A stretch of DNA of 64,000 nucleotides, taken from NCBI GenBank assembly GCA_947482115.1, contig CANKII010000009.1:1-64000 (forward strand), in the 5' to 3' direction. The notes under the pieces were generated by a model. It was not told the DNA's origin, made no database searches, and was given only the letters and a program-made list of their open reading frames with translations. This DNA comes from Fibrobacterota bacterium. GTDB taxonomy: Bacteria; Fibrobacterota; Fibrobacteria; UBA11236. The position numbers were made by a program, and so were the translations under genes. Shown here piece after piece: positions 10,347 to 17,514 of the stretch. Each line of letters starts with the position of its first letter. Within the stretch, counting starts at the first letter, position 1.

Positions 10347-10994
10347 TTAAGGGTTGATTTTTTCTTTGGAAAATTCTCGTTCAGCCATGAGCAAAACTTC
10401 GCGGGCATAATATGCGCCGCGTTGCCAAGCACGCCACGAAAAAAGCAGCGTTAATACTGCCAGAATAACAGTACTGAGCCAGAAATAATTTCTGATAGCA
10501 CTTTCAAAAAAATGAGAAAGGAGTAGAAGTGTTAAAATGGAAATCAGAAGAGTGGCTATGGAACGCAGGTAGGCATATTGTGCATTGAAGTCCTTGGCTT
10601 TGGAACTATCTAGGGATTCCACAACTGATATTGAGCGTAGGAAGATTGAACGTTCAGAAGCATCAGCACCGAAGTATTTGAGAAGTGTATTTTTAATTCG
10701 TGTGGCATCTTCTGCAGGTAGATAGCTGTCACCAAGTTTTCCAGCCAAGGCGAGGTCGGAGGGTTTACCTCCAAACATCTTGAATAAGGTGGGCTCAAAA
10801 AGACTTCCAATGGTTTGAATCAAAAGTCCGGCAACCATGGAGACAGCCAAGTAGGATATGACAACGAATTCACGAGGTAAATTGATGTCCAAAATTGTGG
10901 CTGTTTGTGGGAAGAGTACGGAAATGGCTGTCACCAAAAGGACACCTGGAATCAGTCCACTAAGAAAATCGTACAAGCGAAGTTTTTCAATCAT
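10347..10994 (-). CDS. Four-helix membrane protein, first gene of the accessory operon
   Basis: I do not recognise this 215-residue protein. It has two membrane helices near the N-terminus (about residues 9-29 and 42-66), a soluble middle of about 75 residues with a Lys/Asp-rich helix, then two more helices (about 143-163 and 168-188) and a basic C-terminal tail. Two-plus-two helix membrane proteins with a cytosolic middle are common partners in bacterial conflict operons, where they can act as pore-forming effectors, but that role is an inference here. The start ATG at 10994 is preceded by AAAAGGT. Confidence 0.65.
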   Translation of the reverse strand: MIEKLRLYDFLSGLIPGVLLVTAISVLFPQTATILDINLPREFVVISYLAVSMVAGLLIQTIGSLFEPTLFKMFGGKPSDLALAGKLGDSYLPAEDATRIKNTLLKYFGADASERSIFLRSISVVESLDSSKAKDFNAQYAYLRSIATLLISILTLLLLSHFFESAIRNYFWLSTVILAVLTLLFSWRAWQRGAYYAREVLLMAEREFSKEKINP

Positions 10995-11212
10995 GGTGAT
11001 ACCTTTTCCAGTAAGGACGCGTTTGGGATGATCGTTTCGAGTGAAGCGAATTCCCGTTTATTCGATGTATTGCTTGCGATTTCATTTGACCCAGTTAACG
11101 TATTTTGTATCTTTACGAAACCGTCAAGAGGCGGTCCGAAAAGAAGGGCTCATGCAAACTACACGAACCCGTATTTTAAAAAATTACTAAATCGTCATGG
11201 AGAATTCAAGGT
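10995..11212. promoter_or_regulatory. Divergent control region between the accessory operon and the XRE/ImmA pair
   Basis: This 218-base AT-rich gap separates divergent transcription units. On the plus strand TTGACC at 11086-11091 and TATCTT at 11108-11113 form a possible promoter with a 16-base spacer. On the minus strand TTGACG (complement of 11122-11127) and AATACG (complement of 11099-11104) form a weaker candidate that overlaps it. An inverted CGTA...TACG pair at 11099-11117 lies across both and could be the operator for the XRE protein. All of this is by eye, with no measured start sites. Confidence 0.35.
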
Positions 11213-11560
11213 ATGCCTGAAAATTTTGGGGATTCACTCCGAAAAGTACGTGAAAATCTGAAATTAAGTCAATCTGACCTAGCAAATCGGTCTGGATTAC
11301 AACCTTCAGCCATCTCTCATTTTGAAACTGGCAACCGATCCCCTTCCTTTGAAAACCTAAAACGCCTCTCTGAGGCGCTGGGTATCTCGATTGATTATTT
11401 GCTCGGTCGTAGTACGCAACTAGGGACGGTTACTCCTGTTGCCGAACAAATTTTTCGCGACTTCAGCAAAATGACGGCAAATGATCAAGAATCACTTGCG
11501 AAAATGGCGTCCTTTCTTGCGGAAAAAAACATGACAGATAAAGGTACAAGTAGTAAATAA
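11213..11560 (+). CDS. XRE-family transcriptional regulator
   Basis: A 115-residue repressor-type protein. A Cro/C1 helix-turn-helix lies at residues about 5-60 (the turn and recognition helix read SQSDLANRSGLQPSAISHFE), ending in the typical SIDYLLGRS. The rest is a short helical tail. It precedes an ImmA/IrrE-like peptidase by 9 bases; such pairs are known from phage and integrative elements, where the peptidase removes the repressor after DNA damage. It is divergent from the membrane/MBL/E2-like operon, so it probably controls that operon and itself (inference). Confidence 0.88.
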   Translation: MPENFGDSLRKVRENLKLSQSDLANRSGLQPSAISHFETGNRSPSFENLKRLSEALGISIDYLLGRSTQLGTVTPVAEQIFRDFSKMTANDQESLAKMASFLAEKNMTDKGTSSK

Positions 11561-11569
11561 TGAAATGCT

Positions 11570-12406
11570 ATGAGAACTGCTGAAATTGGTCGAGCCGAAA
11601 GAGCCGCTGAAAAAATACTTAGTGAGCTGAAATTAGATACGCTACCAATCTCTCCCTTTAAGATCGCTGCCGCTAAGGGAATCCATGTTGAGCCAAAAGT
11701 ATCAAGTGAACCTGGTGTGTCTGGGTTTTTAATGCGAATAGGCGATAGCTTCGGAATTTGTTACGCATCCCATATTAAAAATGAAGGATTCATTCACTTC
11801 AGTATTGCCCATGAAATCGGTCATTATTCTCTAGAAGGTCATGTAGATGCATTCTTTTCAAATGGAAATTCGATTCATGCATCGCGAAGCGGCTTTGTTT
11901 CCGACAATGAATATGAACGACAAGCCGACCATTTTGCTGCGGCACTATTAATGCCCGAAACCTTATTTAAGAAAGCCATCCAAACGGTTGGGTTTGGATT
12001 TCCAGCCATTGAGGCACTAAAAAATCTTTGCAAAACGTCTATTACTTCCACCGCAATCAGGTATGCCACTTTCACGTCTGACCCCGTGGCTGTGATTGTT
12101 AGTAAGGGGAAAAACATTGATTACTGTTTTATTTCTGACGCGCTAATGCAAATTCGTGGTGTCAAACGTGTTCCAAAAAACACGCCATTACCATTGAATG
12201 GTGGTACGATGCAGTTTAATAGCAATCAGGATCAAATCAATGGCGGTACCAAGGTTGAGGAGGCTTCCTTTTTAAACGATTGGTTTGATGGTGCTCCTGC
12301 AATTCGAATGAAAGAAGATATTGTAGGCTTGGGAAGTTATGGAAAAACCCTGACAGTACTTTTTACAGACGAGTCTATAGACGATGAAGAGGAAATAGAG
12401 GACTAA
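11570..12406 (+). CDS. ImmA/IrrE family metallopeptidase
   Basis: A 278-residue soluble protein. The zinc site HEIGH lies at residues 81-85, in AHEIGHYSLEGH, followed by the second family block, a helix with ADHFAAALLMPE that supplies the third ligand region. Relatives cleave XRE or DdrO-type repressors in response to damage (ImmA of ICEBs1, IrrE of Deinococcus). The XRE gene directly upstream is the likely target. The acidic C-terminus (TDESIDDEEEIED) is unusual. The stop codon is followed at once by repeat copy R1 at 12407, so this gene marks the right edge of the inserted block. Confidence 0.88.
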   Translation: MRTAEIGRAERAAEKILSELKLDTLPISPFKIAAAKGIHVEPKVSSEPGVSGFLMRIGDSFGICYASHIKNEGFIHFSIAHEIGHYSLEGHVDAFFSNGNSIHASRSGFVSDNEYERQADHFAAALLMPETLFKKAIQTVGFGFPAIEALKNLCKTSITSTAIRYATFTSDPVAVIVSKGKNIDYCFISDALMQIRGVKRVPKNTPLPLNGGTMQFNSNQDQINGGTKVEEASFLNDWFDGAPAIRMKEDIVGLGSYGKTLTVLFTDESIDDEEEIED

Positions 12407-12540
12407 AAACCGGGCGAATTCCGATTTTGCTTGCAGTAACTTATGATTTGGCCTTAACCCGGAGGAAGAACATGCGGGCATTCCATTTCATGACGGGAAA
12501 AAGTTGGAGTTGGATTGCGGCTTTGATGATCGGTTTGCCG
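12407..12540 (+). repeat. Copy R1 of the 5' region of the gene at 13162
   Basis: These 134 bases align without gaps to 13097-13230, about 90 percent identical by eye. The copy holds 65 bases of leader including the GGAGGAAG ribosome site, plus the first 23 codons of the secreted DUF1554-like protein. It begins directly after the ImmA/IrrE stop codon. Similarity ends just past the signal-peptide hydrophobic core. Confidence 0.9.
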
Positions 12541-12567
12541 ACGCTGCCCGTGAACACCGAAGGTTAA
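12472..12567 (+). pseudogene. Truncated copy of the DUF1554-like gene (31 codons)
   Basis: An open frame of 31 codons starting MRAFHFMTGKSWSWIAALMI, the same signal-peptide start as the gene at 13162, but running into unrelated residues and a stop at 12565. It keeps the ribosome site and start codon of the parent and could still be translated into a signal-peptide-like fragment. It is best read as the remnant left at the edge of an inserted block. Confidence 0.75.
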
Positions 12568-12600
12568 ATTCTTCCTAAGCCATTGAGCTATAATTTCACC

Positions 12601-12642
12601 ATGAATTTCGAATGGGATGCGGAGAAAGCCGCAAGCCATTAA
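12601..12642 (+). pseudogene. BrnT toxin remnant
   Basis: Thirteen codons reading MNFEWDAEKAASH and then a stop. This matches the usual N-terminus of BrnT ribonuclease toxins (M-x-F-E-W-D-x-x-K-A). Nothing else of BrnT or of its antitoxin BrnA follows; the hicB-like gene starts 19 bases later. It is a fragment left by deletion or recombination. The match is short, so chance similarity cannot be excluded fully. Confidence 0.5.
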
Positions 12643-12661
12643 ACGAACAGGAGCCGCCATT

Positions 12662-12883
12662 ATGCAAAAGCAATTCACAGCAATCATTGAACGCGAAGGC
12701 GACGGATACGTGTCCCTTTGTGCAGAGCTGGATATTGCCAGCCAAGGCGACACAATCGAAGAAGCGCGGGAAAACCTTCGGGAAGCGCTTGAGCTTTTTT
12801 TTGAAACCGCATCGCCGGAGGAGATTAGGCAGCGGTTACACGAAGAAGTCTACGTAACCCGCATGGAGATTGCCGTTGGGTAA
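12662..12883 (+). CDS. hicB: HicB-family antitoxin
   Basis: A 73-residue protein with the short HicB partial RNase-H-like fold: MQKQFTAIIEREGDGYVSLC, then ELDIASQGDTIEEARENL, and an amphipathic helix. This is the antitoxin of type II HicAB modules and neutralises the mRNA-cleaving HicA. It has no DNA-binding domain at its C-terminus, which fits the short HicB subclass. ATG at 12662 is preceded by CAGGAG. The end overlaps the hicA start region, the typical coupled arrangement with antitoxin first. Confidence 0.85.
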   Translation: MQKQFTAIIEREGDGYVSLCAELDIASQGDTIEEARENLREALELFFETASPEEIRQRLHEEVYVTRMEIAVG

Positions 12884-13095
12884 GCTCCGTGTTTTTTTCG
12901 GGAAGACAAGTCTGTTCAATTTTGGTGCGTCATGGTTTCATGGAGATACGCCAACATGGCAGTCATATCATAATGCAGAAGCAACTGCCCGGCACAACCA
13001 TTACCGTGCCTGTACCAAACCATGCGGAACTGCGCATTGGAACTCTTCTGTCCATCATTCGCCAATCGGGTGTTCTGCGTAGCGAGTTCGAGTAA
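12876..13095 (+). pseudogene. hicA: HicA-family toxin, frameshifted
   Basis: The toxin begins in one frame from TTG at 12876 as LGKLRVF, and continues in another frame from about 12895 as SGRQVCSILVRHGFMEI, then RQHGSHIIMQKQLPG and IRQSGVLRSEFE, which is a full HicA (dsRBD-like fold; active His in GSHIIM). The break is at a run of seven T at 12892-12898; six T would restore one frame. It may be a sequencing error, a real inactivating mutation, or slippage in the run. If the mutation is real, most toxin is not made. Confidence 0.8.
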
Positions 13096-13096
13096 T

Positions 13097-13230
13097 AAAC
13101 CGGACGAATTCCGGTTTTCCTTACAGTAACTTATGATTTGGCCTTAACGCGGAGGAAGAACATGCGGGCATTCCATTTCATGACGGCAAAAAATTGGAGT
13201 TGGCTTGCGACGCTGATGATCGGTTTGCCG
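13097..13230 (+). repeat. Copy R2, intact 5' region of the gene at 13162
   Basis: The intact partner of R1 (12407-12540), offset by exactly 690 bases. It begins one base after the hicA stop codon and runs into the functional DUF1554-like gene. As with R1, the copy starts directly behind the stop of the preceding accessory gene. Confidence 0.9.
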
Positions 13231-14142
13231 ATGATCGTACAAAGCCAAACGGTGGATTCCTCCCTCAGCTTCTTCATCACCAGCGACAGCATCGGACTCG
13301 GTGGCAATCTCGGCGGCTTGAGTGGTGCGGATGCGCATTGCCAGCAATTGGCCACTGCGGTGAATAAAGGCAATCGTCTGTGGCGCGCTTATCTCAGCAC
13401 ACAAACCTTGAACGGAATTCCAGCCGTCAACGCGCGCGATCGTATTGGAACCGGTCCGTGGTTCAACGCCAACAAAGTCAAGATCGCCTCAAATCTGACG
13501 GAGCTTCACACTGCTGGCACCAACATGCTCTCGCAAGCCAACGGCCTCACGGAAAAAGGCACCCAAATCCCCGCCACCCCAAACCGACACGACATGCTCA
13601 CCGGAACACGAGCCAACGGAACGGCCTATCTTGCAGGCGTGGACAGTACCTGCGCCAACTGGACCAGCAGCGCTTCAACCGGAAAGGCTATGCTCGGGCA
13701 TTTCAATCGCATGGGTGTGACCGGCAACATCGATCCTGCTTCCTGGGTCGAAGCGCATATTTCCAGTGGATGCACACAGGCCAATCTGGTATCCACCGGC
13801 GGCAGCGGACACTTTTATTGCTTTGCCGCAGACAACGCAACGCCTGTCCTGAAACATCTTCCCAAAACTGTGGGTGCGGCCAGCGACTTTACGCCCTACA
13901 TTCTCGGTGGGGGAGTGGGACAGAAAGAATTGGTTTACCGTTTTGCGCTCAAGCAACAAAGCCAAGTGCAAGTTTCCATTTTCGACTTGGAAGGTCATCG
14001 TCGAGCCGTCTTACTGGAAGGCATCCGTGGACCCGGAAATCATGAGGCTTATTGGAATGGAAGAGACGCCAAAGGGTCTCCGTTGCCGGTTGGCACCTAT
14101 GTCATCGTGCTTAAGCGGGATGGTCAAATACAGGGCCGATAG
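13162..14142 (+). CDS. Secreted DUF1554/endostatin-like protein with C-terminal FlgD-Ig-like sorting domain
   Basis: A 326-residue secreted protein. The signal peptide is residues 1-30 (basic start, hydrophobic core LATLMIGLPMIVQS). Residues about 33-230 match the DUF1554 or leptospiral endostatin-like type, with FFITSDS, GGNLGGLSGADAHCQ, WRAYLS and a final HFYCFAAD strand; four cysteines may form disulfides. The last 75 residues resemble FlgD-Ig or T9SS type A sorting domains (YRFALKQQSQVQVSIFDLEG through LPVGTYVIVLKRDG). ATG at 13162 with GGAGGAAG is chosen over an upstream TTG. Function is unknown. The 5' end is duplicated at 12407. Confidence 0.75.
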   Translation: MRAFHFMTAKNWSWLATLMIGLPMIVQSQTVDSSLSFFITSDSIGLGGNLGGLSGADAHCQQLATAVNKGNRLWRAYLSTQTLNGIPAVNARDRIGTGPWFNANKVKIASNLTELHTAGTNMLSQANGLTEKGTQIPATPNRHDMLTGTRANGTAYLAGVDSTCANWTSSASTGKAMLGHFNRMGVTGNIDPASWVEAHISSGCTQANLVSTGGSGHFYCFAADNATPVLKHLPKTVGAASDFTPYILGGGVGQKELVYRFALKQQSQVQVSIFDLEGHRRAVLLEGIRGPGNHEAYWNGRDAKGSPLPVGTYVIVLKRDGQIQGR

Positions 14143-14146
14143 GTTT

Positions 14147-14863
14147 TTACACCTCTCCCAAATAAGCTTCCTTCACCCTCGGATCATTCTCCAGCTCCCG
14201 CGAAGAACCTTCCATCACCACCCGCCCCGTCTCCAGAACATAAGCACGATGGCTGTGCTTCAACGCCAGATGGGCGTTTTGCTCTACGACCAAAATCGTC
14301 ACGCCTTCGCGATTGATGGCGTCAATGGCTTCGTAGATCGATTTGACCAGCAACGGCGCGATCCCGAGTGAAGGTTCATCCAGCAACAGCAAACGCGGTT
14401 TGGCCATGAGCGCGCGGCCGATGGCCAGCATTTGCTGTTCACCGCCACTCAAGGTTCCCGCCACCTGTTTGATGCGTTCCTGCAAGCGCGGAAAGAGCGC
14501 GAAGACATATTCCAATCCCTGCCGAATCTCGGCGGTGTTCCGCAGGTATCCGCCCATTTCCAGATTCTCCAGCACCGAAAGATTGGCGAACACCGCGCGG
14601 CCTTCAGGCACGAGCGCAATTCCCATAGCCGCGATTTTGTGCGTGGGAATGCGCAACAGCGAATTTCCCTCGAACAAAATTTCTCCGGCTTCGGGTCGCA
14701 ATAAACCCACGATGGCTTTCAGCGTCGTGCTTTTGCCCGCGCCATTGGCCCCGATCAAGGTGACGATTTCCCCGGCATCCACTTTCAAATGGACGTCATT
14801 CAAAGCCTGCACGGCTCCATAGTTGCACGACACGCGGCGCAGCGAAAGCAGATGATCGCTCAT
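14147..14863 (-). CDS. livF: Branched-chain amino-acid ABC transporter ATPase LivF
   Basis: A 238-residue ATPase of the HAAT importer family. Walker A is GANGAGKST (about residues 39-47), the signature is LSGGEQQML, and Walker B is RLLLLDEPSLG. The length and the short C-terminal part are typical of LivF. It overlaps livG by ATGA. It is the last gene of a minus-strand operon running from 19818 (two binding proteins, livH, livM, livG, livF) and ends 4 bases from the convergent gene at 14142. Confidence 0.93.
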   Translation of the reverse strand: MSDHLLSLRRVSCNYGAVQALNDVHLKVDAGEIVTLIGANGAGKSTTLKAIVGLLRPEAGEILFEGNSLLRIPTHKIAAMGIALVPEGRAVFANLSVLENLEMGGYLRNTAEIRQGLEYVFALFPRLQERIKQVAGTLSGGEQQMLAIGRALMAKPRLLLLDEPSLGIAPLLVKSIYEAIDAINREGVTILVVEQNAHLALKHSHRAYVLETGRVVMEGSSRELENDPRVKEAYLGEV

Positions 14864-15621
14864 TCGACACCCAGATAGGCTTGAATCACTTTGGGATTAC
14901 GGCGCACTTCATCGGGTGCGCCCTCGGCAATGCTTTCGCCGTAGTCCAACACATGAATGCGTTCACATACGCCCATAACCACTTTCATGTTGTGCTCCAC
15001 CAGCAACACGGTCAGGTGAAATTCATCGCGCAGACGGCGGATGAGATGCATCAAGTCCTGCGATTCCTGCGGATTCATTCCAGCGGCGGGCTCATCGAGT
15101 AACAAGAGTTTTGGTTCAGTGGCTAAAGCTCGCGCGATTTCTAAACGACGTTGATGTCCGTAGGGGAGATTGCGTGCGTTCTCTTCGGCGTATTGCCCGA
15201 GTTGCAAAAGATCCAGAAGATGTCGGCAGAATTTTTCCGTTTCGATTTCACTGCGTTGAAAGGCGGAGGAGAGAATCACGGAGTTCCACAGCGAAGTTTT
15301 GCGGCGCATGTGGCAGGCGGTTTTCACATTGTCGAGCACACTCATGCTTCCGAATAGGCGAATGTTCTGGAATGTTCGTGAGATTCCCAATGATGCGATT
15401 TGATGCGGCGGAAATCCACCGATGGATTTGGCATCGAACTCGATGGAACCTTCATCCGGAGCATAGACTCCAGTGATGAGATTGAACAAGGTGGTTTTGC
15501 CTGCGCCATTGGGCCCAATCAAGCCGAACAGTTGTCCTAGTTCGATGGAAAAGGAAACATCCTTCGTCGCCGTAATACCCCCGAAGCGCCGGGTCAATCG
15601 ATCGAGTCGCAACAGAGACAT
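14860..15621 (-). CDS. livG: Branched-chain amino-acid ABC transporter ATPase LivG
   Basis: A 253-residue ATPase that pairs with LivF. Walker A is GPNGAGKTT, and the signature has the LivG form LPYGHQRRLEIARAL with Tyr in place of the usual Ser-Gly pair. Walker B is KLLLLDEPAAGMN, and a C-terminal extension follows (about residues 225-253). The start overlaps the livM stop by one base (TAATG), so translation is coupled. Confidence 0.93.
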   Translation of the reverse strand: MSLLRLDRLTRRFGGITATKDVSFSIELGQLFGLIGPNGAGKTTLFNLITGVYAPDEGSIEFDAKSIGGFPPHQIASLGISRTFQNIRLFGSMSVLDNVKTACHMRRKTSLWNSVILSSAFQRSEIETEKFCRHLLDLLQLGQYAEENARNLPYGHQRRLEIARALATEPKLLLLDEPAAGMNPQESQDLMHLIRRLRDEFHLTVLLVEHNMKVVMGVCERIHVLDYGESIAEGAPDEVRRNPKVIQAYLGVE

Positions 15622-16607
15622 TATTTCCCTCCACGCTTTCGTCCGAGCAAGCTTGCATTTCCAAGCAATCCCTGCGGTCGGAAAATCATGATAAGGATAA
15701 GCGCGAGGGAATAAATCACCATGCGGTATTCGGAAAATTCACGGAACAATTCGGGAAGCACGGTGATGACTATGGCGCCCAGCACGGCGCCAGAAAGACT
15801 GCCGAGTCCGCCCAGGGCAATCATGATGATGATTTCAAAACTCTTGACGAAGGTGAAGGAGTTGGTGTGCAGGTACATGGTGAAGTGGCCGAACAAAGCC
15901 CCGGCCATTCCTGCAAATGCAGCGCTGATGACGAAGGCCATGACCTTGTAGCGCGTCACGGGAATGCCCATGGCCTGCGCCGCAATTTCGTCTTCGCGGA
16001 TGGAGAGCAAGGCGCGGCCATATCCCGAGCGTGTGAGATTGCGAATGATCAGGATTGCGGCGACTACGCCGCCGAACACCCAGAAGAAATTGCTGAGCTT
16101 GGGAATGCCGATGAAGCCGCGTGCGCCGCCCACGGCTTCGATGTTGAGTATCAAGACGCGGATGATTTCGCCGAAACCCAAGGTGACAATGGCGAGATAA
16201 TCCCCGCGCAATCGCAGCGATGGAATTCCAACTACCAATCCGGCCAATGCCGCCGCCAAGACACCACCGATCATCGCCAACACCAGTAGGGCGGCGCCTT
16301 GTGCGTCGCCCGGCATGAAACCAAGCAGAGAATGAATGCCGGGTCCGCCATAAACGGAGATGCAAGCGGCAACATATGCGCCGACCGCGAAGAAACCCGC
16401 GTGGCCAATGGAGAATTGACCTGCGACACCGTTGGTGAGATTGAGGGACACGGCAAGGATAATGTTGATTCCAGCGAGGATCAGGATTTGATAATAGTAA
16501 GGGCCTTGGCGAATCGGACCGTCGAGCAACAGTGCGCTACAGGCCCATTGCAACAGACCGAGAACGATCAGGATGACGGGGATATAGAGCCAGCGCTTCA
16601 GTGACAC
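15621..16607 (-). CDS. livM: Branched-chain amino-acid ABC transporter permease LivM
   Basis: A 328-residue permease with eight to ten predicted helices and the LivM signature region GLVVGIPSLRLRGDYLAIVT. I chose GTG at 16607, one base after the livH stop and preceded by AAGGT. The open frame continues upstream to 16727, but that part would lie inside livH and codes for a poorly hydrophobic, Ser/Pro-rich stretch unlike LivM. It forms the channel with LivH. Confidence 0.9.
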   Translation of the reverse strand: MSLKRWLYIPVILIVLGLLQWACSALLLDGPIRQGPYYYQILILAGINIILAVSLNLTNGVAGQFSIGHAGFFAVGAYVAACISVYGGPGIHSLLGFMPGDAQGAALLVLAMIGGVLAAALAGLVVGIPSLRLRGDYLAIVTLGFGEIIRVLILNIEAVGGARGFIGIPKLSNFFWVFGGVVAAILIIRNLTRSGYGRALLSIREDEIAAQAMGIPVTRYKVMAFVISAAFAGMAGALFGHFTMYLHTNSFTFVKSFEIIIMIALGGLGSLSGAVLGAIVITVLPELFREFSEYRMVIYSLALILIMIFRPQGLLGNASLLGRKRGGK

Positions 16608-16608
16608 G

Positions 16609-17508
16609 TCATACCTTTTCGACTTGTCCCTTGCCCAAAAGGCCTTCGGGTTTGAAGAGCAGAATGGCGATGAGAATGAGGAAGGCGATGGCGTCGCGAT
16701 AGGTTGAGGAACCATAGCCAGCGACAAAAGTTTCTGCGAGACCGAGAATGAGTCCGCCTAATACCGCGCCAAAAATATTGCCGATGCCACCGAGTACCGC
16801 GGCCACAAAAGCTTTGAGTCCGGTCATCACACCCATGAGTGGATCAATCCCCGGCAAATTCATCGATACGAGAATACCACCTGCAGCGGCGAGCGCGGAA
16901 CCCAAGGCGAAGGTCAGGCTGATGACGGCGTTGGTGTTGATGCCCATGAGTTTGGCTGCGTCGAGATTGAACGAAACCGCGCGCATGGCTTTTCCAGATT
17001 TGGTGTAAAAGACAAAGGCGTTGAGTCCGGCCATAAGCAGCAGCGCGACGACAACCACGATGATTTGTTGGTTGGTCAGCGATAACCCACCGAGCGCAAT
17101 TTGCTTTTCGGGAATGAGTTGCGGGAAAAATTTCGGATCGGCTCCGAAGATCAATTGCGCTAGATTTTCGATTAGGAGCGACAGGCCAATGGCGATGATT
17201 AAGGATGTCAATCGCGAGGCTTTGCGAACCGGACGATAAGCGAGGCGTTCGATCAACATTCCAATCAAAGCGCAGCCCAGCATGGAAACGATCATCACGA
17301 GTATGGTTTCAATCAGCGAGCTTTGCAGCTTTCCGTGCAGGACCCGGCTGGAGTAATAACCGAAGAATGCACCGAGCATGTACACATCGCCGTGGGCAAA
17401 ATTGATCAGCCGCATGACTCCGTATACCATGGTATAGCCCAGAGCCACCAGGGCGTAGATGCTGCCGAGGGATATACCGTTGATGATTTGTTGGAGAAAG
17501 GCGTGCAA
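16609..17508 (-). CDS. livH: Branched-chain amino-acid ABC transporter permease LivH
   Basis: A 299-residue permease. It starts with the LivH signature LQQIINGISLGSIYALVALG and GVMRLINFAHGDVYMLGAF and has about eight membrane helices. The end, ILLFKPEGLLGK, is also typical. It is the first membrane component after the binding-protein genes, 6 bases downstream of the nearest one, and its stop is one base from the livM start. Confidence 0.93.
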   Translation of the reverse strand: MHAFLQQIINGISLGSIYALVALGYTMVYGVMRLINFAHGDVYMLGAFFGYYSSRVLHGKLQSSLIETILVMIVSMLGCALIGMLIERLAYRPVRKASRLTSLIIAIGLSLLIENLAQLIFGADPKFFPQLIPEKQIALGGLSLTNQQIIVVVVALLLMAGLNAFVFYTKSGKAMRAVSFNLDAAKLMGINTNAVISLTFALGSALAAAGGILVSMNLPGIDPLMGVMTGLKAFVAAVLGGIGNIFGAVLGGLILGLAETFVAGYGSSTYRDAIAFLILIAILLFKPEGLLGKGQVEKV

Positions 17509-17514
17509 GGGATT

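Noticed and set aside
8549-12406. CBASS or Bil system
   Set aside because: There is no cyclic-nucleotide synthase, no E1-like, no JAB peptidase and no ubiquitin-like gene, so the E2-like gene alone does not justify the name.
12472-12567. A functional 31-codon gene
   Set aside because: It is only the signal-peptide start of the gene at 13162 followed by unrelated codons, so it was listed as a truncated copy.
16608-16727. N-terminal extension of LivM by 40 codons
   Set aside because: It lies inside livH and is Ser/Pro-rich without family features. GTG 16607 has a ribosome site and lies one base after the livH stop.
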